DNA from: Clostridia bacterium
GTDB lineage: Bacteria; Bacillota; Clostridia; Christensenellales; Borkfalkiaceae
Direction of reading: 5' to 3'
DNA length: 64,000 nt
Assembly: GCA_017463325.1 (NCBI GenBank)
Contig: JAFTPK010000002.1
Span: forward strand, 1-64,000
The translations under genes were made by a program, and so were the position numbers. Of this stretch, positions 50,301-58,906 are shown piece after piece. Position 1 is the first letter of the stretch. Each line of letters starts with the position of its first letter. Under the pieces are notes generated by a model. That model ran no database searches and was not told the origin of the DNA. It saw only the letters and a program-made list of their open reading frames with translations.

Positions 50301-51662
50301 TTATTCGACGATCGTGATCGCGTTGGGATAAAAGACGCGAATTTGATAGTCGCCGTTATAATAATCGACGATCCCTTTGACGTCGATCGTTTTGCCTACG
50401 AACATATCTTGCGTGAGCAGCTCGCCGCTCGCGTTTTTCAAGACCTCCGTACGGACGGTGATCGTCTTTCCGTTTATCTTACAGGTAAGCGACATGGCAC
50501 CGTCGTTTGCGCCGCCGTTATTCGTCGTGTACGCGCTGATTACTTCAAGCGATTGCATACTGATCGTCGTGCCGTAAACGAGCTGCGCGTAAGAGAACGT
50601 CTTTTCAACGGTCGTCGTTTCCTCCGTATCCTCGTCGTAAACGTCGAGAGTGAGCGTTCTGCTGCTGTAAAACGTGTCGATATCCGTCGCTACGTAGCCC
50701 GCACGGTTGCCCGTCGAAAGCTGCTGCGTGTTCTCGGGGTCGGTGGGGTTCATGATGTCGTACGAAAGGCTGGAAAGCTGATGATAGCCGCCCGTTTCGT
50801 AGTAGGTCACGTTGGCAACGATACGGACGCGGTTGCCTGCCGCAAGAATGGAGTCAAACTTATGGTCGTAGCCGTAGAAGAGCGAAATGCCGTAGTAAAG
50901 CCCCGTTTCCTCGTCGTAGTCTTCGAGGTAGACCTCCCAAACGTTATGAATGGTCACCGTCGCCTCGAACGCTACGCGCTTATTATTGTACTCCTCAATA
51001 TTCAAGCGAAGCTCTTTAAGCGTGATCTCGTACGCGTTGCCGTAGTAGAAATCGGGATCCTTGCCCGTAGAGAATACTTTAAGGGAAAGGGCTTTCGCTT
51101 GCGCAAGCGCGTTCGTACAGGCTTTTGCGTAGCGGGTGTTCGTGATCTTGGAACCGACCGCAAGCCCGTTTTGCAAAAGCTCGACGTTTAAGTTACGGTA
51201 CTGCGTTTCGCCTTGCGGAAGATACCAAACCCAAACGAGGTATCTGTCGCCCGTAGAATCAGGCTCCCATTTGTCCGCGTCCGTTTCAATGACGATCTTG
51301 CTCGCGCTTTGAAGCTTGGATTTGGTGAAAGAGGCCGCCGCCTTACCCCAAGGCTCTACGGTGCCCGTCGATTCGGGGGTGTTCACCGCCATATAACGGG
51401 CTTTGAGAAGTCCGTTCGGGTCAATACTCGTAGGGACGTTGAAGTGGGTGGTGTCGCCGTCGATATATGCCTTGACGGTCACCTCTTGCGTAAGCGTTAC
51501 GTCCGCCGTGTTCAGCGTTACTTCTCCCGCGTAGTCTACCTCTTTGATCGGGGGAGTGCTCCCGCTCGAACCGCCCGAGGAATTGACGTTATCGCCGCAG
51601 CCTGCAAACAGGCCGAACGCGGCGAAAACGACGAGAAGGAATGATAAAAATTTCTTTTTCAT
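50301..51662 (-). CDS. Staphylococcal-nuclease-like lipoprotein with OB-fold C terminus
   Basis: 453 residues, lipobox LFAGC (Cys22). The SNase domain (about 60-205) has YIDGD (Asp68/Asp70), Arg89 in KARYMAVNTPES, Glu97, and Arg140 in GDRYLVWVW. These correspond to Asp19/Asp21, Arg35, Glu43 and Arg87 of the staphylococcal enzyme. The residue matching the Ca2+ ligand Asp40 is Asn94, a change that may alter metal use. The C-terminal 230 residues contain OB-like segments (TIDVKGIVDYYNGDYQI) shared with the downstream lipoprotein. A membrane-tethered extracellular nuclease is likely. It lies 21 bases after the ABC binding-protein gene, in one operon. Confidence 0.85.
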   Translation of the reverse strand: MKKKFLSFLLVVFAAFGLFAGCGDNVNSSGGSSGSTPPIKEVDYAGEVTLNTADVTLTQEVTVKAYIDGDTTHFNVPTSIDPNGLLKARYMAVNTPESTGTVEPWGKAAASFTKSKLQSASKIVIETDADKWEPDSTGDRYLVWVWYLPQGETQYRNLNVELLQNGLAVGSKITNTRYAKACTNALAQAKALSLKVFSTGKDPDFYYGNAYEITLKELRLNIEEYNNKRVAFEATVTIHNVWEVYLEDYDEETGLYYGISLFYGYDHKFDSILAAGNRVRIVANVTYYETGGYHQLSSLSYDIMNPTDPENTQQLSTGNRAGYVATDIDTFYSSRTLTLDVYDEDTEETTTVEKTFSYAQLVYGTTISMQSLEVISAYTTNNGGANDGAMSLTCKINGKTITVRTEVLKNASGELLTQDMFVGKTIDVKGIVDYYNGDYQIRVFYPNAITIVE

Positions 51663-51683
51663 AATGTTTCCTTAGTGAAAAGC

Positions 51684-53180
51684 TTAGAAGCCGTAATCGT
51701 ATTCAAGGGTGTTGATGGAGGTCTTAAACTGCGCTTCGATAAACGCGGCAACGCTCTGTCCTGCTGCGGGCGCTTTCAAGAAACAGTTTTGCAACAGTAC
51801 GCCTACCTCGTCACGCGCCGCACTCGAACCGTTGAAAGCGGGGGAAACGTAATACGCGCTCATCTGTGCGAGGGTCTGTTTTACGCACGAAGCTTGCAGG
51901 TACTGGTTGCCGTCCGCTTGTGCAAGGAAGCTTGCGTAAACGCTGTTATCCTGCACCGATTCAATAACGGGCGTGTAGCCGTTGGTCATGGAAACCTCCG
52001 CCTGCAATTCCACCGTCGTCGTGAGGAATTTCGCGAACAGCCAAGCCGCCGCCATTTCCTGTGAGTTGGATTTCTTGAACAGACAGAGCGAGGGACCTTG
52101 CTGAATTACCTTCGGGTTGCTCGCGTTCACCTGCGGGATCTGCGCCACGCCTACCTCGAACGGATAGTCTTGTACGGGTTGGTCGTTGTCGTCGAGTACG
52201 GGATTGCCGTCCGCGTCGTATTTGTCCGCAAGGTCGGGGCATTGATAGGACGCGCCCGCCGACGAACCGATACACATATAGCATTTCAAATCGCTTGCGC
52301 CCGTCGCCGTGAACAGGTCGGAGGTGTAACCGCCCGAAATTTCTTCCGTCGTGACGTAGCCCTTTTCATACCAGCCTCTGAATTTTTCCACGAACGCACG
52401 GTTTTCCGCCGTGTTGAACAGGAAATGATCGCCCGTTGCCGACGTGTAGGGGGTGCCGAGCTGTTCGGTCATGGTGATAAACCAGTTGGATTCGGAGTCG
52501 TAACCAAGGGGAATAACGTTGTTATTCTCTTTCGCCGATTCGATATCCTTGATCTGCTTACAAACGTTTTCCATTTCTTCCCACGTCGTGGGTACGGTCA
52601 GGTTGTTTTCCGCGAAATAGGTCTTATTGTAATAGAGAACCTCCGTGGATTTGGTGTAGGGGAGCGTATACATCTTGTTATCGCCGTACGCCTTTCCTTC
52701 TTCGTAGTACGCGTCGATAAAGTCGTCGATCTGCGCTTGCGAGAAGCCCATCTTTTCCGTCGTGCCGTCCGCTTTCGTTACCAGCTCTTCGCTAGCAATA
52801 TAATCGTCGAGGGTGAGCACCGCTCTTGCCTTGTTGTAAAGGGCTACGTGGTCGGGATAGCAATACGCGATCGAGGGGGAGTTGCCGCCCGTAAGCTCGG
52901 TTGCGATCTGGTCACGCAAAGCGGGATAGTCGCCCATAGTGCTGTGTTCAATCGTGATGTTGGGGTACATTTCGTTGAATTTGGGAATGTACTTATTGAG
53001 TACGTTCTGCAAATTTGCACCCATGGTGTGGTAGAAGGTGACGGTGATCTCGCTGCCGTTATAGGCTTCGATAGCACCCGCGTTCACCTGACGGTCGCCA
53101 CAAGCGGCAAGGCCGCTGACGCTACCTACCGTCAAAACGCCTGCCAGAAGTCCGCATAAAAGTTTCTTAGATGTTTTCAT
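51684..53180 (-). CDS. Family-1 ABC solute-binding lipoprotein (UgpB-like)
   Basis: 498 residues, lipobox LAAC (Cys27), then an SBP_bac_1 fold: ITVTFYHTMGANLQNVL, YNKTYFAENNLTVPTTWEEM and QEMAAAWLFAKFLTT are typical of the glycerol-3-phosphate/oligosaccharide group. Transporters of this group take sugars, glycerophosphodiesters or G3P. The placement upstream of a secreted nuclease and opposite a nucleoside operon makes a nucleoside or sugar-phosphate ligand a hypothesis worth testing; sequence alone does not decide. Confidence 0.9.
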   Translation of the reverse strand: MKTSKKLLCGLLAGVLTVGSVSGLAACGDRQVNAGAIEAYNGSEITVTFYHTMGANLQNVLNKYIPKFNEMYPNITIEHSTMGDYPALRDQIATELTGGNSPSIAYCYPDHVALYNKARAVLTLDDYIASEELVTKADGTTEKMGFSQAQIDDFIDAYYEEGKAYGDNKMYTLPYTKSTEVLYYNKTYFAENNLTVPTTWEEMENVCKQIKDIESAKENNNVIPLGYDSESNWFITMTEQLGTPYTSATGDHFLFNTAENRAFVEKFRGWYEKGYVTTEEISGGYTSDLFTATGASDLKCYMCIGSSAGASYQCPDLADKYDADGNPVLDDNDQPVQDYPFEVGVAQIPQVNASNPKVIQQGPSLCLFKKSNSQEMAAAWLFAKFLTTTVELQAEVSMTNGYTPVIESVQDNSVYASFLAQADGNQYLQASCVKQTLAQMSAYYVSPAFNGSSAARDEVGVLLQNCFLKAPAAGQSVAAFIEAQFKTSINTLEYDYGF

Positions 53181-53229
53181 GAAAGTTACTTCCTTATATG
53201 ATTATTTTTCTTGCTTTTTTCTTTTTTGA

Positions 53230-54189
53230 TTAGCCCTTGATACCGCTTCTCGAAACGCCTTTCATAATATATTTACGAAGGAATACGAATACGAGGAAGA
53301 GGGGGGTGGAAACCATAGTGACCGCCGCCATTTGTACGGGAATGTTGGTTTTTTGCGTCGCTTCGTCGGTGAACGAGAGGGCGCGCAGACCGTTCGTGAT
53401 CAAGCGGTGCGCCTCGTCGTTGGCAACGAGCTTGGGCCAAATGTAGGTGTTCCACGCGCCCATCATTTTCAAAATGGTAATGGAAATGAGGGTGGGGAGC
53501 GCAAGCGGGATCATGACCTTCCAAAGATATTTAAAGTCGGTGGTGCCGTCTACCTTTGCCGCTAAATACAGCTCGTTAGGGATCTGCATAAAGTTCTGTT
53601 TTAAAAGATAGATGTAGAACACGCTGACGAGGAAGGGCACGATCAGTACCGTGTACGTGTTGAGCCAGCCGAAATCAACGACCGTTTGATAGTTGGTGAT
53701 AGTGAACAGCTCGCCCGGGATCATCATGGTTGCAAGCAAAAATCCGAACAGGACGTTTTTGCCTTTGAATTCGAGTCGCGCAAACGCGAACGCCGAAAGC
53801 ACGGTGATGATCAGCGAAAGCCCCGTCGAGATGAGGCCAACGTAAATGGTATTCCCGAACAGGGTACCGAGGTTTGCTGCGTTGAACGCCTCCACGTAGT
53901 TGTGGAAAACGAACACCTTCGGCCAAAGGGTCGGCGGGTTGGCTTCGTATTCCGTCATGCTCTTCACAGAGGAAATGAGCATCCAGTAGAAGGGGAAGAG
54001 CACCACGATCGCCATAAAGCCGAGGAATACGTATAATCCCGTTTGAACGGCAATTTTTACGATCCTTTGCTTGGTGGATACCTGCTGCATATTCTGTTCG
54101 TGCATAACGCCCTTTACAAGTGTTTCAGGGGCTTGGGTTGCTTTTTCCGAAGAGGTTTCTTCGGGAAGTACGTTTTTCTTTTCTTCCAT
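53230..54189 (-). CDS. Carbohydrate-type ABC permease (MalG/UgpE-like)
   Basis: 319 residues. A 45-residue cytoplasmic N-terminal extension rich in Glu and Lys is followed by six helices and the coupling motif LYLAAKVDGTTDFKYLWKVMIPLALP (EAA loop). AGGGG lies upstream. It pairs with the permease gene 13 bases before it. Confidence 0.92.
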   Translation of the reverse strand: MEEKKNVLPEETSSEKATQAPETLVKGVMHEQNMQQVSTKQRIVKIAVQTGLYVFLGFMAIVVLFPFYWMLISSVKSMTEYEANPPTLWPKVFVFHNYVEAFNAANLGTLFGNTIYVGLISTGLSLIITVLSAFAFARLEFKGKNVLFGFLLATMMIPGELFTITNYQTVVDFGWLNTYTVLIVPFLVSVFYIYLLKQNFMQIPNELYLAAKVDGTTDFKYLWKVMIPLALPTLISITILKMMGAWNTYIWPKLVANDEAHRLITNGLRALSFTDEATQKTNIPVQMAAVTMVSTPLFLVFVFLRKYIMKGVSRSGIKG

Positions 54190-54201
54190 AGCTGCCCCTC
54201 C

Positions 54202-55236
54202 TTAATAATGCGTCTTTTTCTTGCTGACGTACAGATTGATCATGGTGACGACGAAAATAATCGCAAACAGGATCAACGCCGCCGCGCTGGCAATGCCGTA
54301 CTGGGTGTTGGAAATGGCGTCGTAAATGTATCCGACCATGGTGTTCAAGCTGCCCTTGGCGCCCGGCGCGCCCATTCCCTCGCCGAAAATACCGACGATA
54401 CTCGAATATTCCTTAAACCCGCCGATAAAGCCCGTGATTACGACGTATACGAGCATGGGCGAGAGCAGGGGCACCGTGATCCGAAGGAAAACTCTCCAAC
54501 GGGGGGTGCTGTCGATCTTCGCCGCCTCGTAATACTGCTTATTCACGCTCTGCAAGCCGCCGAGCAGAATAAGGATTTTAAAGGGCAGAGCGTTCCAAAC
54601 GATATACACGACCATAACGGTAATGTTTGCCGCGTACGTGGAGCCTTCGTTGATCCAGTTGACGGGCTTGACGCCGAACACGCCTAAAATGGTGTTCATG
54701 ATCCCTGCCGTTTGAATGTACTCGTTGCCTGTGCCGAAATGGCTACCGACCATTTTGAACATGGCAGCAAAGACCATACCGATCGCGATCGAGTTGGTGA
54801 CGTAGGGCAGGAAGAATACCGTCTGCAAAAATCTACGCAAGGGCTTGATTGCGTTCAAACATACTGCAATGATCAGCGCAAGGATCGTGGAAATAGGCAC
54901 GGTCAGTACGCAAAGGATCAGGGTGTTTTTCAAACAGGTAAGGAAACGGGGGGCGTTGATGACGCGGGTGAAATTCCCTACGCCGACGTTAAACGTCGCG
55001 CCGCCGATCGCACCTAAGCTGTCGTATCCCTCCAAAAAGGAGATGCGTACGGTGTTGATGATCGGCCATACCGTAAAGACGAGCAAAAGACCGATACAGG
55101 GCAAAAGATACAGCCACCCTTTCCATACGTCGAATTTGATTTTGAGGAGGAATTTTTTAAACCATGCGGAAAATTCGTCAAGCTTTTCACGGAGGCTAAA
55201 TTCCTTTTTCGGTTTCGTTTCTTTATTTTCCGCCAT
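54202..55236 (-). CDS. Carbohydrate-type ABC permease (MalF/UgpA-like)
   Basis: 344 residues with six helices (GWLYLLPCIGLLLVFTVWPI first) and the EAA loop YYEAAKIDSTPRWRVFLRITVPLLSP. A 35-residue charged N terminus precedes helix 1. It is three bases after the ATPase gene. Forms the heterodimeric channel with the following gene product. Confidence 0.92.
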   Translation of the reverse strand: MAENKETKPKKEFSLREKLDEFSAWFKKFLLKIKFDVWKGWLYLLPCIGLLLVFTVWPIINTVRISFLEGYDSLGAIGGATFNVGVGNFTRVINAPRFLTCLKNTLILCVLTVPISTILALIIAVCLNAIKPLRRFLQTVFFLPYVTNSIAIGMVFAAMFKMVGSHFGTGNEYIQTAGIMNTILGVFGVKPVNWINEGSTYAANITVMVVYIVWNALPFKILILLGGLQSVNKQYYEAAKIDSTPRWRVFLRITVPLLSPMLVYVVITGFIGGFKEYSSIVGIFGEGMGAPGAKGSLNTMVGYIYDAISNTQYGIASAAALILFAIIFVVTMINLYVSKKKTHY

Positions 55237-55239
55237 GGC

Positions 55240-56340
55240 TTACACCTCGAAATAGATCCGTTCTTCCGTTTCTTTGTTAAAGAGGAATACTTTGTGCGGT
55301 TTGAGGGAGAATTTGACCTCCGCTTTGCTCACGTCGATCTTATTGTCGGCGTCTACGATCGAACGGATAACGGGGCTATCAGCCGCGTCGTTCTTGGAAA
55401 CGACGCTCACGTCCCTGCCCATAACTTCGACGTTGGAAAGCTGACAGGTGAACGGCCCGTTTTCTTCGAGGTTGAAGCCCTCGGGGCGAATCGCCACCGT
55501 CACTTCTTGATCTTCTACGCCCTTTACGGTAAGTACACATTCTGCGCCGATATAGAGCTTGCCGCCCTCTACCTTGCCGTTAAATACGTTGATGGGCGGG
55601 GTGCCGAGGAATTTCGCCACGAACAGGTTGACGGGGTTGTCGTAAATTTCCTGCGGCTTGCCGACCTGCTGCACGACGCCAAGCTTCATGACGACGATTT
55701 CGTCGGAAATACTCATAGCCTCCTCTTGGTCGTGCGTAACGAAAACGGTCGTGATCCCCGTTTCTTTCTGAATTCTTCTGATTTCCTCACGGGTCTGCAA
55801 GCGAAGACGGGCGTCAAGGTTGGACAAAGGCTCGTCCAAAAGCAGAACGCGGGGCATTTTTACAAGCGCACGCGCAATAGCGACGCGCTGCTGCTGACCG
55901 CCCGAAAGCTCGTTGGGCTTTCTGTCCATCAGGTTGTCGATTTGTACGAGCTTGGCGACTTCCAAAGCACGGTCGAGCATTGCCTGCTTGGTCATTCTGT
56001 CTTTTCCGCGAAGATTTTGCAAAGGGAAAAGAATGTTCTGCTGTACGGTCAGGTGGGGATAGAGGGCGTAGTTTTGGAATACAAGCCCGATCCCACGGTT
56101 TTCCGCCGAGAGGTGGGTGACGTCTTCGTCGCCGAAGAAGATACTGCCGCCCGTCGGCTGTTGTAAACCGCTGATCATGTACAGCGTGGTGCTTTTCCCA
56201 CAACCGGACGGGCCGAGCAAGCCCACCAGCTTTCCGTCGGGAATGACGTAGGTGAAATCGTTTACCGCAACGACTTCGCCGCCCGCCTTCTTGTTACGGC
56301 TGGGGAAGATCTTCGTAAGATTTTTTAATTCTACTTTCAT
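55240..56340 (-). CDS. ABC transporter ATP-binding protein (UgpC/MsmX class)
   Basis: 366 residues: Walker A GPSGCGKST, signature LSGGQQQRVAIARAL, Walker B VLLLDEPLSNLDARLR and switch IFVTHDQEEAMSI-type TTVFVTHDQEEA. The C-terminal 120 residues form the MalK-like regulatory (TOBE/OB) domain (VTVAIRPEGF). ATPases of this class can serve several importers in the same cell. Confidence 0.95.
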   Translation of the reverse strand: MKVELKNLTKIFPSRNKKAGGEVVAVNDFTYVIPDGKLVGLLGPSGCGKSTTLYMISGLQQPTGGSIFFGDEDVTHLSAENRGIGLVFQNYALYPHLTVQQNILFPLQNLRGKDRMTKQAMLDRALEVAKLVQIDNLMDRKPNELSGGQQQRVAIARALVKMPRVLLLDEPLSNLDARLRLQTREEIRRIQKETGITTVFVTHDQEEAMSISDEIVVMKLGVVQQVGKPQEIYDNPVNLFVAKFLGTPPINVFNGKVEGGKLYIGAECVLTVKGVEDQEVTVAIRPEGFNLEENGPFTCQLSNVEVMGRDVSVVSKNDAADSPVIRSIVDADNKIDVSKAEVKFSLKPHKVFLFNKETEERIYFEV

Positions 56341-56394
56341 AGGACCTCCGTAAAAATCGTGGTATTTATTTAAAACTTGAAATTCGGTTTCTCT

Positions 56395-57156
56395 TTAATA
56401 TTCCGCGGCTTGCGCCTCGCGCGCCCCCTCCTCGCGGATAAATTCGTTCAATGCCTCTTGCGAGGGAAAAATGCGTTGGCTTGCCGCGTCCACGACAATC
56501 GTATCCGAGAGTAAGTCGTGAATGGAAGAATGATACTTCGTCTTGATCAAAACGCCAACCTGCAAGGCAAGCAGTAAAAGAATGGTGACCGTCCCCACGA
56601 TCCCCATAATCCCGAAATAGATAAGTACGAGAATGAGAAGAGGGAACATGGTTTCAATGGTGTACAGGCCGAGCATGGAGCGGACGAACAGCACGGGGGT
56701 CGATGCCTTTACCGCATTTGAACGAACGACGGCAAGCCCGAACACTTTCTTGCCGAGGGTTTGTCCGTTTTTAAAAAATAAAGGGACGATAAAGTATATC
56801 GCCAAAACGGCTACGAAAACGCTTAAAGTAACGATAACGAGCGTTAAGGAAATAATCTTGCCGTACACGGCGACTACCTCGGGATCTTTCCCGAAAGCGT
56901 CCCTCGCCGCTTGAAAATTTGCTTTTTCGTCCTCGCTGAGAGCGTCGTAGTCCTCGTTTGAGATATCTAAATCGACCCCGTAGGTTTGTTCGTATTGTAC
57001 GTAGTATTCTTCCAGCTTTGCCGAGCTTTTATCGTAGCCAAGCGTCACGGAAAGCAGCGCGGCAAGCCCGATGGAGAGCATTACCACCAAAATGGTATCA
57101 AAAAGATACGCTGAAATCCTTTTCCAAAAATTTGCCTTTTGAATACTGATTGTCAT
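56395..57156 (-). CDS. RDD-family membrane protein
   Basis: 253 residues with four to five membrane helices. The RDD pattern is visible as KRISAYLFDTILVV (Arg13 and Asp19) and a later GQTLGKKVFGLAVVRS. A 60-residue acidic loop (EEYYVQYEQTYGVDL..LSEDEKANF) splits the first and second helix. RDD proteins are poorly understood; some are Na+(Li+, K+)/H+ antiporters. It is the first gene of the minus-strand operon that includes the ABC transporter, behind a long structured leader. Confidence 0.8.
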   Translation of the reverse strand: MTISIQKANFWKRISAYLFDTILVVMLSIGLAALLSVTLGYDKSSAKLEEYYVQYEQTYGVDLDISNEDYDALSEDEKANFQAARDAFGKDPEVVAVYGKIISLTLVIVTLSVFVAVLAIYFIVPLFFKNGQTLGKKVFGLAVVRSNAVKASTPVLFVRSMLGLYTIETMFPLLILVLIYFGIMGIVGTVTILLLLALQVGVLIKTKYHSSIHDLLSDTIVVDAASQRIFPSQEALNEFIREEGAREAQAAEY

Positions 57157-57330
57157 AAATCCCTTTTCCCCCGAGCGCGCGTGAGCACGCGAACATAAAG
57201 AAATATAAGCGGCTGTTCAAAACGAACAGCAAAACGCCCGCGGGCGTTTCTCTTATTATAGTTTCCCCCGTAATAAAATTCTTACTCGAAAAGTAAGCCC
57301 GTTTTTAGACGGGCACATTACTATGATAGC
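57157..57330 (-). promoter_or_regulatory. Structured 5' leader of the RDD/ABC/nuclease operon
   Basis: Between the predicted start site (about 57316) and ATG 57156 the minus strand holds five hairpins in a row: 57297-57314 (GCCCGT/ACGGGC), 57281-57297 (CTTACT/AGTAAG), 57232-57249 (18-base perfect palindrome AAACGCCCG/CGGGCGTTT), 57212-57230 (GCTGTTC/GAACAGC) and 57178-57191 (CGCGTG/CACGCG). A second TATAAT (57260-57255) lies within it. No known riboswitch class was recognised. Confidence 0.55.
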
Positions 57331-57351
57331 ACGGATTTCGACAAAATGCAA
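57323..57351 (-). promoter_or_regulatory. Promoter of the RDD/ABC/nuclease operon
   Basis: Minus strand TTGCAT (57351-57346), 17-base spacer ending TGC, TATCAT (57328-57323). It is divergent from the deoC promoter about 80 bases away. Between them lies only A/T-rich sequence. Confidence 0.6.
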
Positions 57352-57429
57352 GCTTTTTTCGTAAAATTTACGTATAATTTTTTATAAAATAAAAAAAGAG
57401 GAGTGCGGGAATAAAAAATCGCATTTCTC

Positions 57430-57458
57430 TTGACAGAAAACGGAAAAAAGGGTATAAT
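57430..57458 (+). promoter_or_regulatory. Consensus promoter of the nucleoside-catabolism operon
   Basis: TTGACA (57430-57435), 17-base spacer, TATAAT (57453-57458), both perfect. GGAGG at 57470-57474 leads to ATG 57481. No DeoR-type palindrome is obvious between the promoter and start. Confidence 0.85.
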
Positions 57459-57480
57459 AAAAAGAAAACGGAGGAAAAAG

Positions 57481-58146
57481 ATGGATATTCAAAAGATCTT
57501 ATCCAAATGCGATCACACTCTTTTGGGGGTCACGTCGACTTGGGGAGAAATTGCGAAAATTTGCGACGAGGGCATGAAGTACAAAACGGCGTCCGTGTGT
57601 ATTCCCCCCTCGTATGTCAAACAAGCTAAGGAATACGTGGGGGAGAAATTGACGATCTGTACCGTGATCGGTTTTCCTAACGGCTATAACACCGCGAAAG
57701 TGAAAGCGTTCGAGGCAAGGGATGCGATCGAAAACGGAGCGGATGAGATTGACATGGTGATCAACGTCGGCGCGTTAAAGGACGGACGGGATAGGCAGGT
57801 ATGCGACGAAATTAAAGAGGTTAAGGCTGCTTGCGGCGAAAAAATCTTAAAGGTTATCATTGAAACCTGCTTGCTGACGGAGGAAGAAAAGGTACGCGCG
57901 TGTAAAATAGTGAGCGAGGCGGGCGCGGATTATATTAAGACCTCGACGGGCTTTTCCAAAGCGGGCGCGACCCTTGCGGACGTGCAATTGATGAAGGCAA
58001 ACGTCAGCGAAGAGGTGCTCGTCAAAGCGGCGGGCGGTATTTCGGGGCTTGAAGACGCACAGGCGTTTTTGGACGCGGGGGCGTCGAGGCTTGGCACTAG
58101 CCGCGTCGTTAAAGCGGTGCAAGGCGTGGAAGGAAAGGGATATTAA
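57481..58146 (+). CDS. deoC: Deoxyribose-phosphate aldolase
   Basis: 221 residues from ATG 57481. Catalytic residues are visible: Asp91 in DEIDMVIN, Schiff-base Lys153 in YIKTSTGFSK, and Lys182 in VKAAGGISG. It splits 2-deoxyribose 5-phosphate into glyceraldehyde 3-phosphate and acetaldehyde, the last step of deoxynucleoside breakdown. First gene of a six-gene operon with a consensus promoter. Confidence 0.98.
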   Translation: MDIQKILSKCDHTLLGVTSTWGEIAKICDEGMKYKTASVCIPPSYVKQAKEYVGEKLTICTVIGFPNGYNTAKVKAFEARDAIENGADEIDMVINVGALKDGRDRQVCDEIKEVKAACGEKILKVIIETCLLTEEEKVRACKIVSEAGADYIKTSTGFSKAGATLADVQLMKANVSEEVLVKAAGGISGLEDAQAFLDAGASRLGTSRVVKAVQGVEGKGY

Positions 58147-58191
58147 AAATTTCAACTCACTAAAAACAACAAGATAAGGAGAAAAAGAATT

Positions 58192-58905
58192 ATGTCAGTA
58201 CCTACCCCTCATATTTCGGCAAAGGTTGGAGATTTTGCAAAGACTGTGCTTATGCCGGGCGACCCTTTACGGGCGAAATTTATTGCGGAAACTTATTTGG
58301 AAAACGCGGTGCTCGTCAACAACGTGCGCGGCGTACAGGGCTATACGGGCTATTATAAAGGGAAGCGGGTTTCGGTAATGGCCTCGGGCATGGGGCAGCC
58401 TGCGATCGGGATCTATTCCTACGAGCTGTTTAATTTTTACGGTGTGGAAACGATTATTCGCGTAGGGTCTTGCGGCTCGTTTTCGCCCGAGCTGCACGCT
58501 CGCGATATCGTGATTGCTATGGGTGCGTGCACCAACGGCAATTACGCCGCGCAGTACAACCTGCCCGGGACGTTCTGCCCGATCGCCGACTATGAAACGG
58601 TGCGGCGCGCCGCAGAGGAATGTGAAAAGGCGGGCGTCAATTATCGCGTGGGGAATATTCTTTCTTCGGATATGTTTTACGACGACGCGAATTCGGGAAT
58701 GCAATGGGCGAAAATGGGGGTGCTTGGCGTGGAAATGGAATCGGCTGCCCTTTATTGTAACGCCGCACGGGCGGGAAAAAAGGCGCTCTGCATTTGCACG
58801 GTGAGCGATTCGTTTATCTATCCCGAGGAAAATACCACAGCGGAGGAAAGACAAAATTCCTTTACGAAAATGATGGAGATCGCTTTGGCGATTGCGGAAG
58901 AGTGA
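58192..58905 (+). CDS. deoD: Purine-nucleoside phosphorylase, DeoD type
   Basis: 237 residues. MPGDPLRAKFIAETYL, the phosphate-binding RVGSCGSF, GVEMESAAL and VSDSF (Asp for purine N7) identify the hexameric DeoD class. It cleaves purine (deoxy)nucleosides to base and (deoxy)ribose 1-phosphate. AAGGAG lies upstream; it is one base from the deoB start. Confidence 0.97.
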   Translation: MSVPTPHISAKVGDFAKTVLMPGDPLRAKFIAETYLENAVLVNNVRGVQGYTGYYKGKRVSVMASGMGQPAIGIYSYELFNFYGVETIIRVGSCGSFSPELHARDIVIAMGACTNGNYAAQYNLPGTFCPIADYETVRRAAEECEKAGVNYRVGNILSSDMFYDDANSGMQWAKMGVLGVEMESAALYCNAARAGKKALCICTVSDSFIYPEENTTAEERQNSFTKMMEIALAIAEE

Positions 58906-58906
58906 T

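Noticed and set aside
52098..53159. 353-codon + strand frame over the solute-binding protein gene
   Set aside because: Antisense to a well-supported SBP_bac_1 protein; no recognisable motif or ribosome site.
57232..57249. Palindrome AAACGCCCG/CGGGCGTTT as a simple terminator
   Set aside because: It has no loop-forming spacer and only a short T run on either strand, and it lies between a promoter and the first gene, so a regulatory role is more likely.
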